Shown here piece after piece: positions 46,301 through 56,860 of a stretch of 64,000 bases of DNA. Position 1 is the stretch's first letter. Every line of letters begins with the position of its first letter. The translations under genes were made by a program, and so were the position numbers. Under the pieces are notes generated by a model. That model saw nothing but the letters and a program-made list of their open reading frames with translations, was not told the origin of the DNA and searched no databases. This DNA comes from Monocercomonoides exilis (Eukaryota; Preaxostyla; Oxymonadida; Polymastigidae). The stretch spans positions 1,063,501 to 1,127,500 of the forward strand of contig LSRY02000009.1 of the NCBI GenBank assembly GCA_001643675.2. The letters run 5' to 3'.

Positions 46301-48056
46301 GTGATGAATTCACTTCTGACTGTTCGGAAGAAGAGGAAGATGAAGATGAATCGTTTTCTATGTTTTCTTTCTTGTATAATTTGACTGAGACTGTTTTTGA
46401 TGACGATGTTGAAAAAGAAGAAGAAGAAGAAGAAGGTGAAGGAGAAGAAGGAGAAGAATCAGAATCAGAATCAGAAGAAGAAGAAGAAGAAGAAGAAGAT
46501 AAAGATGAAGAAGAACATGATGAAGAACATGAAGAACAAGAGAATTCACCACAAGTTGAACACACAGATTCTGTTTCAGTTGTACCTTCTTTGCTATCAT
46601 CTCCATTTTCATTCGTTTCTTCTTTTTCTTCTCTCATATTCTTCTTCTCAGAAGAATGCTGATGATGATGATGATGATTTCTGCATTGATGTCGATGATT
46701 ATGTTTATTTCCATGAATATGTCTATGTTCATGTCTGTTCTGTTTCATCTGTCTGTATCTGCCACACAAACATTCGCCCACCGGAAACACGTCTTCTTCT
46801 GTCAAATCGTCTGTCATCGGAACAATCTGCAGCCAAATGCCAAATGCCCGTGTGTTTGCTGATTGGAGCTGAGAAGTGGTGGATGCAATGGATTGATGTA
46901 ATAGCAGCTTCAGAACAGAATTTGGAGGAGGAGAAGAAGAAGAGGAAGAAGAAGAGTAAGAAGAAGAGGAGCTTGAAAGGGATTCTGAATTGGAAGAGAA
47001 AGAAGAAGAAGGAATAATTGAAGAGTTTGATTCATTTTGAAGGTATTTTTCGACTTCTGTTTTTGTTTTCAGCAGTTCAAGCGCTCGTGTCAGTTGTCTA
47101 CACACCGGAAATAAGGAGCTTTTATATGAACAAGGTGAGTTCATCACAAATGTCTGCAGTTTATTCAGCACTTTCATCGAACAAGTTTTGATCAAGTTCG
47201 AAAATTTTTCATTGGCTTTATAAGCAGAATGGTTTTCATATGTGTTTATATTCCCCCCAAATCTTGGCAGATTCGCCAATGACTCACTAAATGCTGCTTT
47301 TGTATTCAACGAATAACAAGCTTGAGACAACCTCACCAGCTTCTGGATGGATGCTCCTCTTTCACACAGCCAGAGTGGATCTCCAAAGCCCTCTCTAACA
47401 GCGCCAGCCATAAAGTCCCTTCTGATCGCGTCTGACTGAAAAACAGACAGTTCTCTGCTCGAAATGAGGCTGTTTGCAAGCGAGCCGAATCTTCTTCGCA
47501 GAATACCATCGCCGTTGTTCAGCACTTGCTCAAAGAGGAAATCGTCAATGAGATTGGTTGCATAGCCAGGAAAGCCAAATGTGTTGATTGTGTTAAAGGA
47601 TGAGTAGTTTTCGAGTGTCAATGGATTGACTCCACATTCATCGACCGCCTCGTCTGTGTCAAGATGTTCCACCCAATCACCCAACAGCTTAAAACCAGGA
47701 AATTTCTCTCGTTTCTCTTTCTCTTTTCCTTTCCCTCTTTCTCTCTCTTTCAGTTTTTCTTTCCATTTCTCCTTCTCTCTCTCCCTCATCGCTGTTATTC
47801 CTGTTGTTCCTCTCACAGCATTTCCTCTTTTTCCCTTTCCATCTTTCCCATCATTCCCATTCTCATACATTCCAGTGAAAATAGCCAGCATCCTCTGCTC
47901 TTTGTTCGACATTTGTTTGTTTCTCTGCCCCCATCTCAGTTTGTTTTGTCTCAATTGAAGTTTTCTTGTGTAAATGTTTGAAAATTCGTTGTCTTCATCA
48001 AAAAGAGGCAGCGGAGGAGGAGGAAAATCAGGTGAAGTTGAATGAGAAAGAAGCTA
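43400..48056 (-). CDS. Large Ser-rich protein of unknown function, copy 2 (longest copy)
   Basis: The first well-supported exon begins after an acceptor (pyrimidine tract then caatag at 48063-48058): PDFPPPPLPLFDEDNEFSNI, RWGQRNKQMSNKEQRMLAIF, then a Lys/Glu helix, VEHLDTDEAVDECGVNPLTL, FGFPGYATNLIDDFLFEQVL, LCERGASIQKLVRLSQACYS, then poly-Ser, a His-rich patch and an acidic/Ser tail to a TGA at 46239. Further blocks follow in other frames: 46120-45314 (CFVLPPDVFEALPLFAEFRM), 44945-44550 (RMDGGWRGVGGRALIVHSQE), 44537-43821 (KKIEEKDKNLFSSIQGILQS; ELDVPLPYVCIKSEENEQFV), 43819-43562 (DALSKLFSSLSFSKLASFFT). Joining them needs at least four introns or frameshifts that I could not fix with confidence. 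A Ser-rich frame upstream to 48649 may be an extra 5' exon. No known domain was recognised. Conservation of the non-repetitive blocks with copies 1 and 3 shows that they are coding. Confidence 0.55.
46390..46560 (-). repeat. GAA/TCA microsatellite tract encoding poly-Ser
   Basis: Imperfect gaa/gaagaa and gaatca units on the plus strand. They give Ser/Asp runs on the coding minus strand and Lys/Glu runs in shadow frames. Confidence 0.85.
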
Positions 48057-48656
48057 TTGAGTGAGAAAAGAATGAGGGAGAGAAGGGATGTGTGAGAGAG
48101 AAGAGAGAGAAGGGAAAGAAGGAGAAAGGAAAGAAAGGGAAGACGATAAAGAAGAAGTGGAGATGGAAGGAGTTGATAGAGAAAGAATAACAGAAGAAAA
48201 AGAAGAAGGTTTGAGGGATGTTTTGAAGCTAAGTTGTGGTTGTTGATTAAGATGCTGATGTTGATGACGAGAATTAGAAATGAATAAGAACATGAATAAG
48301 AAAAATTAAAAGAAGAAGGAGTGCGCGATGTGTTAAATGAGTAAATGTCTGTTGGATACAGATGATTAATAGAGGTGGAAGAAGGAGAAAAGAGTTGAGT
48401 GGCGAAATGGAAATTGAAAGAAGATGAAAGATGAGAAATAGGAGAATATTGAAGAGCTAATGAAGAAGGAACAAGAGAAGATCTGCTTGTTGAGAGAAGG
48501 CAGTGAATGAAAGGCGTATTAAATGAAAGAGAAGGACAAGGAGGATGAAAATGATGAGGAAGAGAAAGAGAAAACAGAAGAAGAAACTGTATGATATGAT
48601 GTTGAAATAATTGATTATGAAGAAGAAGAAGATGATGAATGAATGTCATGAAATGA

Positions 48657-49246
48657 TTAATTGTTGGACATAAAGAAGATGAGTGTCAATTTACATCAAC
48701 TGAGATATTCATTGAAATTCTCTTCTTCCCATTCTTTTATGTTCTTCTGGTGAGCAGCATCCACTGAATCTTTCACTCAATCAGTTTGCATCTCTTTCTT
48801 TCAAACATAAAAATGAATGAATTTGGCATTTTTTCATTTCTCCTTTTAAATTCCATCTCTTCCACATTCGCTTCCATTCTTTCATAAAATATCATCTTTC
48901 CTCAAAAATAATTCTTTGCCAATGCCCAACGCCAGGCATCTTCGAAATATCTCGCATTTCATCTATCTGTATTTTTCTTCCTTGATTTTCTTCTTCTTCT
49001 TCAAAGCCATATAATCCTTCGCTTTTTCAACATCCTGAATGAAAAAATAATAATCACTTCAAACAACAACAACAACAACAAACCTTCTAAACATTTTTAT
49101 ATGCAATTTTCTGTTTTATATTCTATTGGCAACTGTTTCCCTCCAATAAAAATTCTTTATTCCTTCCATTTTCAAATATTTCATCATCTGATTCCCCAAC
49201 CATCCTTTCCATATGTCATTTCTCCATCAAGTGCATCGATATCTTG
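48657..49246. other. Junction between modules 2 and 3
   Basis: No gene recognised. Contains a short (caa)n tract near 49064-49082. The part 49165-49246 is the diverged continuation of the inverted-repeat homology. Confidence 0.5.
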
Positions 49247-52200
49247 CTCTTCTGAAAAATGTGAAATTTATGTATTTTCTTCAATTCCATCTTTCTCATT
49301 GAAAAATATCCTGTTTCTCGTCTGAAAATATCATCTCCAATTCCCTTCCCAATCCCTTCACCCTGGGAACTTTCCATATGAATTTGCTGGCTCAACTCTA
49401 TAGTCACCCTGCACAACGAGATATCCAGCTTTCATTCATTTTCATTCTTTTCCACTTCCTGCCCTGAAAGAAACACAAAAACATTCAACAGATAAATATT
49501 CATATATAGAAAAATAAATAAATGTCAAACTGCTCTTCGACTGTTTTTTGCCAAGCACACTCATTTCCACAACAATCATCATTCAAAAAATAAATCAATC
49601 TCTTCGTTTCAGTCTCAGAATGGTTGAATACAGCATTGCATCTTCTTCACAAAATACATTGTTCATCTCACTGGAGAGTCTTCTCTGCCCGTACACATTG
49701 TGGTGGATGTCCAAGGGGGTATTTTCTGTTTTTGGCATGATCATCTCCTTTAATAATATTCTCAAATACCCAAAGAAGAATATCTCGTTTATTTCGTCAG
49801 TACCCATCACAGGAGGGATATGGCACAGAGAAGAGATAGAAAATGATTATTTGTAGCAAGGGGCGGGAGTTGAGTGATTTTGAAATTGTTTATATTTCGA
49901 GAGGGGTTTTTGAATGAAAGAAATTTTGGAGACAAAGTGGTGGGGAAGAGCAGGTTGAGATTTGGGGAAGACATTGAAGTCAATATATAGAAAAGTTGCT
50001 GGAGATGATGGGGAAGATATTTGAGACTAATTGGAGAAATGGAATTTGAAAAGAAAGAAAAGAGGGCAAAAGCGGGCAAGACGAGAAAAAATTGAGAAGT
50101 GTTCAAGTGGAAGAGGGGTAATTTTTAAAATAGGAGAATGTATTGTAGAAAGAGAACGAAAATGATGAAGAAAAGGAGGGGATTGATATTTTTTTGATGA
50201 TTTTGAGAGCTGAGTGGAAGAGGAAAATGGAAAGGAGTGGAAATTGAGAGATATCTTCATTTTTTGTTATTGAAGCGAAAAGAGAGGAAATTGTTGAAAG
50301 AAAGTGAGTTGATTAGAATAAATCAAGCTTTATTGATTAATAACAAAATATCAGCCAATATAATTGTAATTTGGGTTTTTGTCTCGTTGTGAAGTGAACT
50401 TGTTAAATGAGATGTTTCATTCAGAAAACAGCATCACATGGAACCTCCCAACTTCTTCCTTAGAATTTTTTTGCATTTTTTATGGATTTGTCAAACGCCA
50501 AAAATATTCATTTTCATCATCATCTCATCTTCTTCGCTTTCTTCTTCTTCTTCTTCTTCACCTTCTTCACCTTCTTCTTCTCCCTCTTCGCTTTCTTCTG
50601 CTTCAACATCGTCATCAAAAGCAGCAACAGTTATATTCTTCGAGAAAGAAAAAATAGAAAACTGTTCATCTTCATCTTTCTCTTCATCAGAACAGTCAGA
50701 AGTGAATTCTTCACAAGAAAGAGTCAAAAAAGCAGAAATCGACGAATTCATCGACACTTCAAAAGAAAACATGCGCCGCACCTGCCTCTTCCTGTGACCC
50801 TTCCGCCACAAGAAACAACTCTTCAAAATTCATTTTATGTCCCTTGAAGACAAAGACTGAGAAAAAGCAATCAAAATTCAACACAAACCTTTTTGACTCA
50901 TTCAATTGCTGGCATTGGCACAGGAACAGAAACATCTCCTTCTTCGTTGCACAATGAATCTTTTCTTTCTCTTTGTCAGCCATCTCCTTCTCCCTCTCCT
51001 TCATCTTCCCCATCTTCTCCAGCGGTAACTGACCACTCTCTCCACCCCAGATCACCCTATCGCTCTGAGATTGCAATAGCTCGCTGCATAAGAGCAATGG
51101 ACACTCTCCTCCGCAGATGCTATCTCAACCGTTGTGCACAAGTGGAAGCAGCCCCAATGTCATCGCCTTCTTCACTATTTTCTTCTTCCTCGTTGCTTCG
51201 CTCTTCTAGAAACAGATTTCTAACAAGCGAAGAGCAGCAGATGAGGAGGATGAGGCAGCAGTTCGGAAGAAGAAGGAAAAGACAATATTTTGTTCTCCCA
51301 CCAGATGTATTTGAGGCTATGCCGCTGTTTGCAGAGATTCGGATGGTGGAGTGGTATGCAGAGAATCTGGAGAAGAGGAAGAGAGAAAGAGAGAGAGCGA
51401 AGGAAAGAGAGAAGAGAGAGAGAAAGAACAAGAGATCAAATAAAGATGAGGAAGGTATTGAAGCCCGAAAATGATGTAAATAATAATGATGATGAAAATG
51501 ATAATAAAGCAAAATCAGAAGAAAATGAGAGTTTATCATTGATTGGAAGAGATACTCTGAAGGAAACCAAGAATAATGAAGGAAGTGAATGCCTTTCCGA
51601 CAGCTCCATCATCAGTGATGAAGAAGAGCGAAGAGAGAAGAGACACAAACAGAGAGAGAAACAGAGGCTGATGCGAAGGTATTACCAGGCGCTTGAGTTT
51701 CAACGTGATTTTGTTGTGAATGAAGTGCTTTTGATGGTCAGACCGAACCTTCTGCTTTCTCCGACGCGGATAGATGAATCGATTAAAAGACCAGGAATGA
51801 GTGTGAATGCTACTAAAAGTGAGGGGGATGGCAAAGAAGACGGAAAAGAAGAGAAAGAAGCAACAAATTCTGGAAATGGAAATGGAAACAAGGAAGAAGT
51901 TGAAGGCGATGAAGATAGCACGAAAGACGAGGATCAAGAAGTGATTTTGGAGGATTCAACAAACAACCGCAAAGCTGTTGATTGAAAAACAAAGATAATT
52001 AAACGGAAGCAGAAAAGAATTCAAACACCAAAGAATCAATAAGAAACGGCAGGAAAGACGAAATTCATTCCAATGAACCAAAACAGATCCGCTTTCATCA
52101 CGAGCACTGCAAAAACAACATCAAAAGCAGCAACAAATTCCTCTCCTTCACCATTTCCTTCTTTACAGCCTAAACAATAAATTTCTGGAAGAGGAAACTT

Positions 52201-53203
52201 TGGAACGATACACTTTACACGAGGGAAGCGAATGGACGGAGGATGGAGAGGAGTCGGAGGGAGAGCGTTGATTGCGTACAGCCAAGAGATGGAGATGGGA
52301 AGAGGAGCTGTAGGTACACCTACAACTCCGCTATCACGTGCTGTTGGAGGAGGAATTGGAGGAAGAGGAGGAGAGGTGACGTTGGGTGTGATGGGGATGA
52401 AGGAGTTCAACAAAAAAGTTACAAGGGCGATGTCAGATGAGTTTCAGAATGAGAAAGGGAAAGTGGACGATGAAGAAGCGAAGATCATGTTCGGTTCATA
52501 GGAATCTGATGATCAGAGAGAAAAACTGCTTCGGCTGATGAAACTGCAGGGAATACAGAAGAAGAAGGAGGAGAAAGAAGAGAAAGAGAGGAGGCGGAAG
52601 TAGAAAGAAGAGAGAGCACAGGAAAATGGAGAAAATGGCGAAGAAGATAGAGGAAAAAGACAAGAATTTGTTCAGCAGCATCCAAGGAATATTACAACCG
52701 TACCTTGAGACAGGCACACCGATTAACCAGAAGGTGAACAAAATGGCAAGCGAGGCGCAACAAGAAACGAAAGAAAGCCAAACGCAATTTTTGACAAGAG
52801 AGCGGAAATTGGACTGCACGCTGAATGACCTCTTTAATTCTGACTTTGAAGATTTGAGCTATGAACTGGATGTGCCTTTCAGCTATGTGCGTATCAAAAG
52901 CGAGGAAAACGGGCAATTTGCGTGGAAGATGCAGAAGGTACCTGTGTATGCAGCAGTCGACGCGAGGCAGACAAGAACGCGGTTGGATCTGATGAGTGCG
53001 CTGAAGAGCGGGCTGAGGCAGAGTCGTGCAGAGTTGAGAAGAGGAAGGGGGATGAAGTGGAGGGGATGGTAGCCGTACAAAGAGGAAGCAGAAGTGACAC
53101 ACAGAAAGGGAAGGAAAGGAGCAGGGAAAGGATCACCGCTGCTGTTTCAGAAGGAGAAAGGGATCAGAACATTCAGCCTGAGCAGCGTGCCTGGAAGAAG
53201 AGA
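49247..53203 (-). repeat. Right arm (3,957 bp) of the second large inverted repeat
   Basis: Reverse complement of 37898-41854 (see that entry). The arms are separated by 7,392 bp that contains module copy 2. Confidence 0.95.
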
Positions 53204-53566
53204 GAGCTGTCATTCTCAAAGTTGGAAACTTTCTTCACATCGCAGAATTCAATGGTGATGGATCTGATGTAGAAATATTCTGAACTTAATTTGGTTGCGT
53301 CTTTTGATTCAACTGTAGAATTTGACGCAAATACAAAAATTTCTCTGCGTCCTCTCTCCAGCTGCACTTCTTCGCTTGTCAATTCGTCCTTGTTTATGAA
53401 CGACCAACTTCAATTTTCTCCGTCTCTCAGAACATCTCTATCTCCTTCACTGCAATTCCAAGCAAAACTCCTATCTTCTGCTTTTCCTGCAGCTCCTGGC
53501 TTGCTTTCTCCACTTTCACTTACTGCTCTATCTTCGTCTCTTTCTCTTTCATTCAACTCCCGTTAA
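50438..53566 (+). pseudogene. Ser-rich unknown gene, copy 3, 5'-truncated
   Basis: Same blocks as copy 1 because of the near-identical inverted segment (RSEIAIARCIRAMDTLLRRC, FVLPPDVFEAMPLFAEIRMV, RRYYQALEFQRDFVVNEVLL, ELDVPFSYVRIKSEENGQFA). The TAG at about 52498 interrupts the otherwise open frame that joins G-K-V-D-D-E-E-A-K-I-M-F-G-S to the downstream helix. Beyond 53203 the C-terminal part continues in a diverged form with a deletion of about 25 bases relative to copy 1 (a stretch including F-F-T-S-Q-N-S-M remains), then SLVNSSLFMNDQLQFSPSLR. Truncated at the 5' side like copy 1. Probably not functional. Confidence 0.5.
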
Positions 53567-54173
53567 ATTCCGCTCCAGGCCTTGTCTATCATTCCCATTC
53601 AGAAGCACAGATAATTATTTATTCTTTCATGGAATTACAACCAACCTTACTCGGCAATGAAATGGGTAATTTTGATCCGGAGTAACCTATCAGAAGACAT
53701 TCATTAAAGGAAGAAGATTGAATCTGACTTTTTTAACTTGGAAGCTGAAAGAATTCACCAAAAACATAATGAACAAGCCAAGATAGGATTTTTAGGGTGA
53801 ATTGGTTCCAAAATAGCCTCCAACAGATTTCACAGCCACGAACAAACAGCGAATTGCAGGAAATAAAAGGATGAGGGAAATTGATTCAGAAGAAAAGGCT
53901 TAAGTGAAGAGAAATTATATGAGGTTCTAGTGCTAATCGGATACGAATGGATTGAAATCGGAAAGCTGAGGAAATAAATGTTTTTGAAGAACTTTCTGAT
54001 ATGACCGAAGAAATGAAAACGATAATGACTGTTTTTCAACGAACGTATTATTCATTGGATGAAGAAGCCAAATCAAATGGAAAATGACGAAGAAATAATA
54101 AAACCTGTGCTGATTTAGGGATCAATGAAAGGCAAGTGATGGTAAACACTCATGTTGAAAAGAAGATGGCAGC

Positions 54174-54647
54174 TCATGAATATGAAGTGAAATGAAAAAT
54201 TATCAAAGTTTGAAGATGAAACGATTGAGGAATGTTTAATATTAAAAATGATGAAAATGGAAGGAATTCTGATGAAAACATAAAAAATACATCTTTTTCA
54301 GTGATTTTTGTGTTAACCGCATTAAATGTGAGAGGGTTTGTGAGAGTGAAAGCGGAGACGAGAAGAAAGAGGGATGCATCGCTGAAGGGAGCAATGCATC
54401 CGAGAGAATCCTCCACGGTGGCGCATGGGCTTTGCTGTGTTTTGCCACTGGCATCAACATCACTTCCACCATTTGCAACGACTTTATACTGGGCAATGAG
54501 GGGGAGCAAGCCATTGAACTCAACTTTTCTAATTATCCACGATTTCGTTGAACGGTTGTTGAAGAAATTGAACCTAATTAAAGGAATGGAGATTTGTTGG
54601 CTATTCAAAGGTTTGAATAAAAATGAAAAACAACTATTATTGTTCAA
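54174..54647 (-). pseudogene. Surface-protein N-terminal fragment, copy 3
   Basis: Minus-strand frame with NGGSDVDASGKTQQSPCATV, E-D-S-L-G-C, and SAFTLTNPLTFNAVNTKITE. G-S-D-V-D-x-x-G-K-x-x-x-P-C-A-T-x-E-x-x-L is the entry motif of beta-helix surface proteins. It aligns with the plus-strand relics at 36621 and 42512 and is likewise cut off after about 60 conserved residues. The plus-strand reading of the same DNA is a shadow. Confidence 0.6.
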
Positions 54648-54978
54648 TTTATTTCGATAATTTTGTTTTCTTATCTTCTTTTCTGTTCTTCTTTATGATC
54701 TTTCTCTTTTCGATGTTTAATTTTTCCAATTATTAATTTTCAACTTTTTTTTTGAAGTTCGATTTATATATTTTCTGCACTTATTTAAAAATAAACTTTG
54801 GTGAAAAATCCTTTTTCACCAAAAATTAAAAAGCCGTATGGATTTTTGTTTTTTTAAATAAACAAATATATATAACAGAAATAAATGCTAAATACGATCA
54901 AAAAATATATTTTTCTCTTTGATCAATGAATACCATAATAGATGTTATTTATTCGATTTTTGATCTTTTTTTATGATA

Positions 54979-55159
54979 TGGGGCAAAATTTTTGCATTTG
55001 TGAAAAAAACAACGATTTGTTCCAAACTTTTTCCACAAACTTATCATGATAATATTTTCATACCACTATCAAAAAAATAGATAGAAAATTTCGAAACTGA
55101 GATTAATATTTGAATGAATGGAATTGAGCAAAATATATGAATCAAAATATATTGTCCCA
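54979..55159. mobile_element. 181-bp insertion with TGGGRCAA ends and TA target duplication
   Basis: Copies 1 and 2 of the module read gatatca without interruption at this point. Here the same sequence is split, TA is doubled (54977-54978 and 55160-55161), and the inserted DNA begins TGGGGCAAAAT and ends with the inverse of TGGGACAATAT. That is a clean empty-site/filled-site comparison for a Tc1/mariner-like MITE. Confidence 0.8.
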
Positions 55160-55177
55160 TATCAAAAAAAATCACCC

Positions 55178-55293
55178 ATATTTTTTTGAACAAGTTTCAA
55201 TAAAATTCACTATCAATGAACAACTGTGATAAGCAAAAATAAATATCTCGATTTTCAAGATATTTGCTGGGTGCGGGTTAAGCACCAATGGTA
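55178..55293 (-). repeat. 116-bp repeat unit, perfect inverse of 23401-23516
   Basis: Its left edge overlaps the start of module 3, and its right edge cuts into the beta-helix gene: the last 40 or so residues of the open frame there come from this unit. Confidence 0.9.
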
Positions 55294-56860
55294 TTATTTC
55301 ATTGACAACAGTCTCACTTCCCATAAATCTCACTTCTCCAACACTTCCTCCACATCTCATACCAACAATCTCCACTTTCCCTCCACTTGCACTCACAAAC
55401 ACATAATTCACAGAATCCACTCCATTCCCCATCTTTATCCCGCAATCAGCAAATCTCAATGTCCCTCCTGAAGAATGAACAAATGATGATCGCTCTCCAA
55501 TCGATCCTCCAAATTTAAACAATATCCCTGCCAATGTTGATGAAACACTGTTCATCGCCAACGCTTCTTGTATTTTTGTTTCTGTTGCCTCGATTTTTAT
55601 TCCAAAAATTTTATCACTCGAATCAAACTCATATGGCCGTTCATTCAACTTCACTTCTTCATCAAATGAAAATGTGCTTGTCAATCTGATGAATCTCTTT
55701 GAACTCGGAAACTGAACTTCTCCAACATTCCCAATTGTCCTGCATGGGTAATCTTCATATCCACACAGCCTGAATTCACTTCCTTGTTCTCTCCCACTCA
55801 CATATGCTGGAGATGAAAATGTCCGAAGAAACACAACAAGTGGAACAATCAGCTCTTCCTGGTTTCTTTCTCTTCCACAAAGTTCATTCAAGTTTGCAAC
55901 CTTTATTCCAATTTCTGTATTGAATCCAATTGAGATATTATTGATGACAGCCGATAAATCCTGTGCTTCCATAAATAAATTCTTCCCCTTCCATGCCTCA
56001 CATCCTTCAAATTCCATGCTCTCCAATGAAAATGTTTTCATTTGATTGACAAATTCAGCAAACATCCCTCCTCCAATTCCTCTCCCTCCATTCTCAACAT
56101 CCTCTGATGGCACAGCACATTCTGACAAATTCACTCCACTCACTCTCAATGTTCCTCCATTTCCCACTGATATCATCATCCCTCCCCCTTTCATTCCACT
56201 TCCACCTGTGCATCTTGATGAAAAATTGCTTTCTTCAATTTTCACATTCCCATTCACTCCCATCCCAACATTCAAACATCCTCCTCCTCCATTTCCACCT
56301 GCCACATTCACTTCCACTCCACTCACTCTGCTGTTCTTCAATTCCAATTGAACTCCACTTGTCATCGTTATTGGTGATTTCCCATTCATTGTCAGTGTCA
56401 CTCCACTTTCCATCACAAATCCATCAACAATCAGATTCCCTCCTGTCATGTCAATGATGCTGTATCCGATCTTTCCATTGGTCAATGCCCCACTCTCAAA
56501 TGAGACTGAACAGTTTGTCATACTGAGTGTTGATGTTGAATGAATGAATGCACTTCTCCTTGATTTCAACTGACCTTTCACAACAAATGAAAGTCTCCTC
56601 ATTGTCAGTGAACTCGAACATCCAACAAGCCAATCTTGTGTGTCTGTTCCTCCATCACTCACTATCACTCCCATCCTCTCCTCCTCCAATGATGTTACCC
56701 TGCCTGAAATTTACACACCAAATGATGGTCCTGTAATTTCCTTTGTTATTGACGAAGATGAAACAACTTCTATATCATTCACAGTGCTGCTCAAACTTGA
56801 GTTCGCAAAATAATCAGCTGCCAAACATCTGAATGGATCAAATCCAAAATGATTGTGATC
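55294..56860 (-). pseudogene. Beta-helix surface protein, interrupted and 3'-truncated
   Basis: The minus-strand frame 56689-55172 has Gly/Asn/Ser-rich parallel beta-helix rungs: M-T-N-C-S-V-S-F-E-S-G-A-L, DMTGGNLIVDGFVMESGVTL, TMTSGVQLELKNSRVSGVEV, GGNGGGGCLNVGMGVNGNVK, GMKGGGMMISVGNGGTLRVS, LNLSECAVPSE-like rungs, then RLCGYEDYPCRTIG, which restarts a repeat, and a second set of rungs. Such proteins in oxymonads are secreted or membrane-anchored and thought to act at the cell surface. Upstream the same frame continues (DPFRCLAADYFANSSLSSTV) but is broken by a TAA at 56713-56711. The 3' end is replaced at 55293 by the 116-bp repeat, so the membrane anchor is missing. No signal peptide was found. 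Probably non-functional. Confidence 0.75.

Larger units (their letters stand above)
42015..48650 (+). repeat. Module copy 2 (of three), central copy
   Basis: Starts atgggtgattttttttgata directly after copy 1, in the same orientation. It carries its own surface fragment and the longest version of the Ser-rich gene. The right limit is approximate; homology with copies 1 and 3 fades beyond about 46.5 kb. Confidence 0.7.
49165..55193 (-). repeat. Module copy 3 (of three), inverted
   Basis: Read on the minus strand it starts atgggtgatttttttt at 55178-55193 and continues, after an inserted 181-bp element, with the same order as copies 1 and 2: surface fragment, then the Ser-rich gene on the opposite strand (here plus). 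The inner end is approximate. Confidence 0.7.

Noticed and set aside
45551-46662. Long plus-strand frames rich in Glu/Lys or Ser/Phe over the Ser-rich gene
   Set aside because: They are mirror translations of poly-Ser and Glu/Arg codon runs on the coding minus strand; only the minus-strand blocks are conserved as protein between copies.
54232-54660. A 142-codon plus-strand protein
   Set aside because: The minus strand carries the conserved surface-protein entry motif, and the plus frame is not preserved in the related copies at 36.6 and 42.5 kb.
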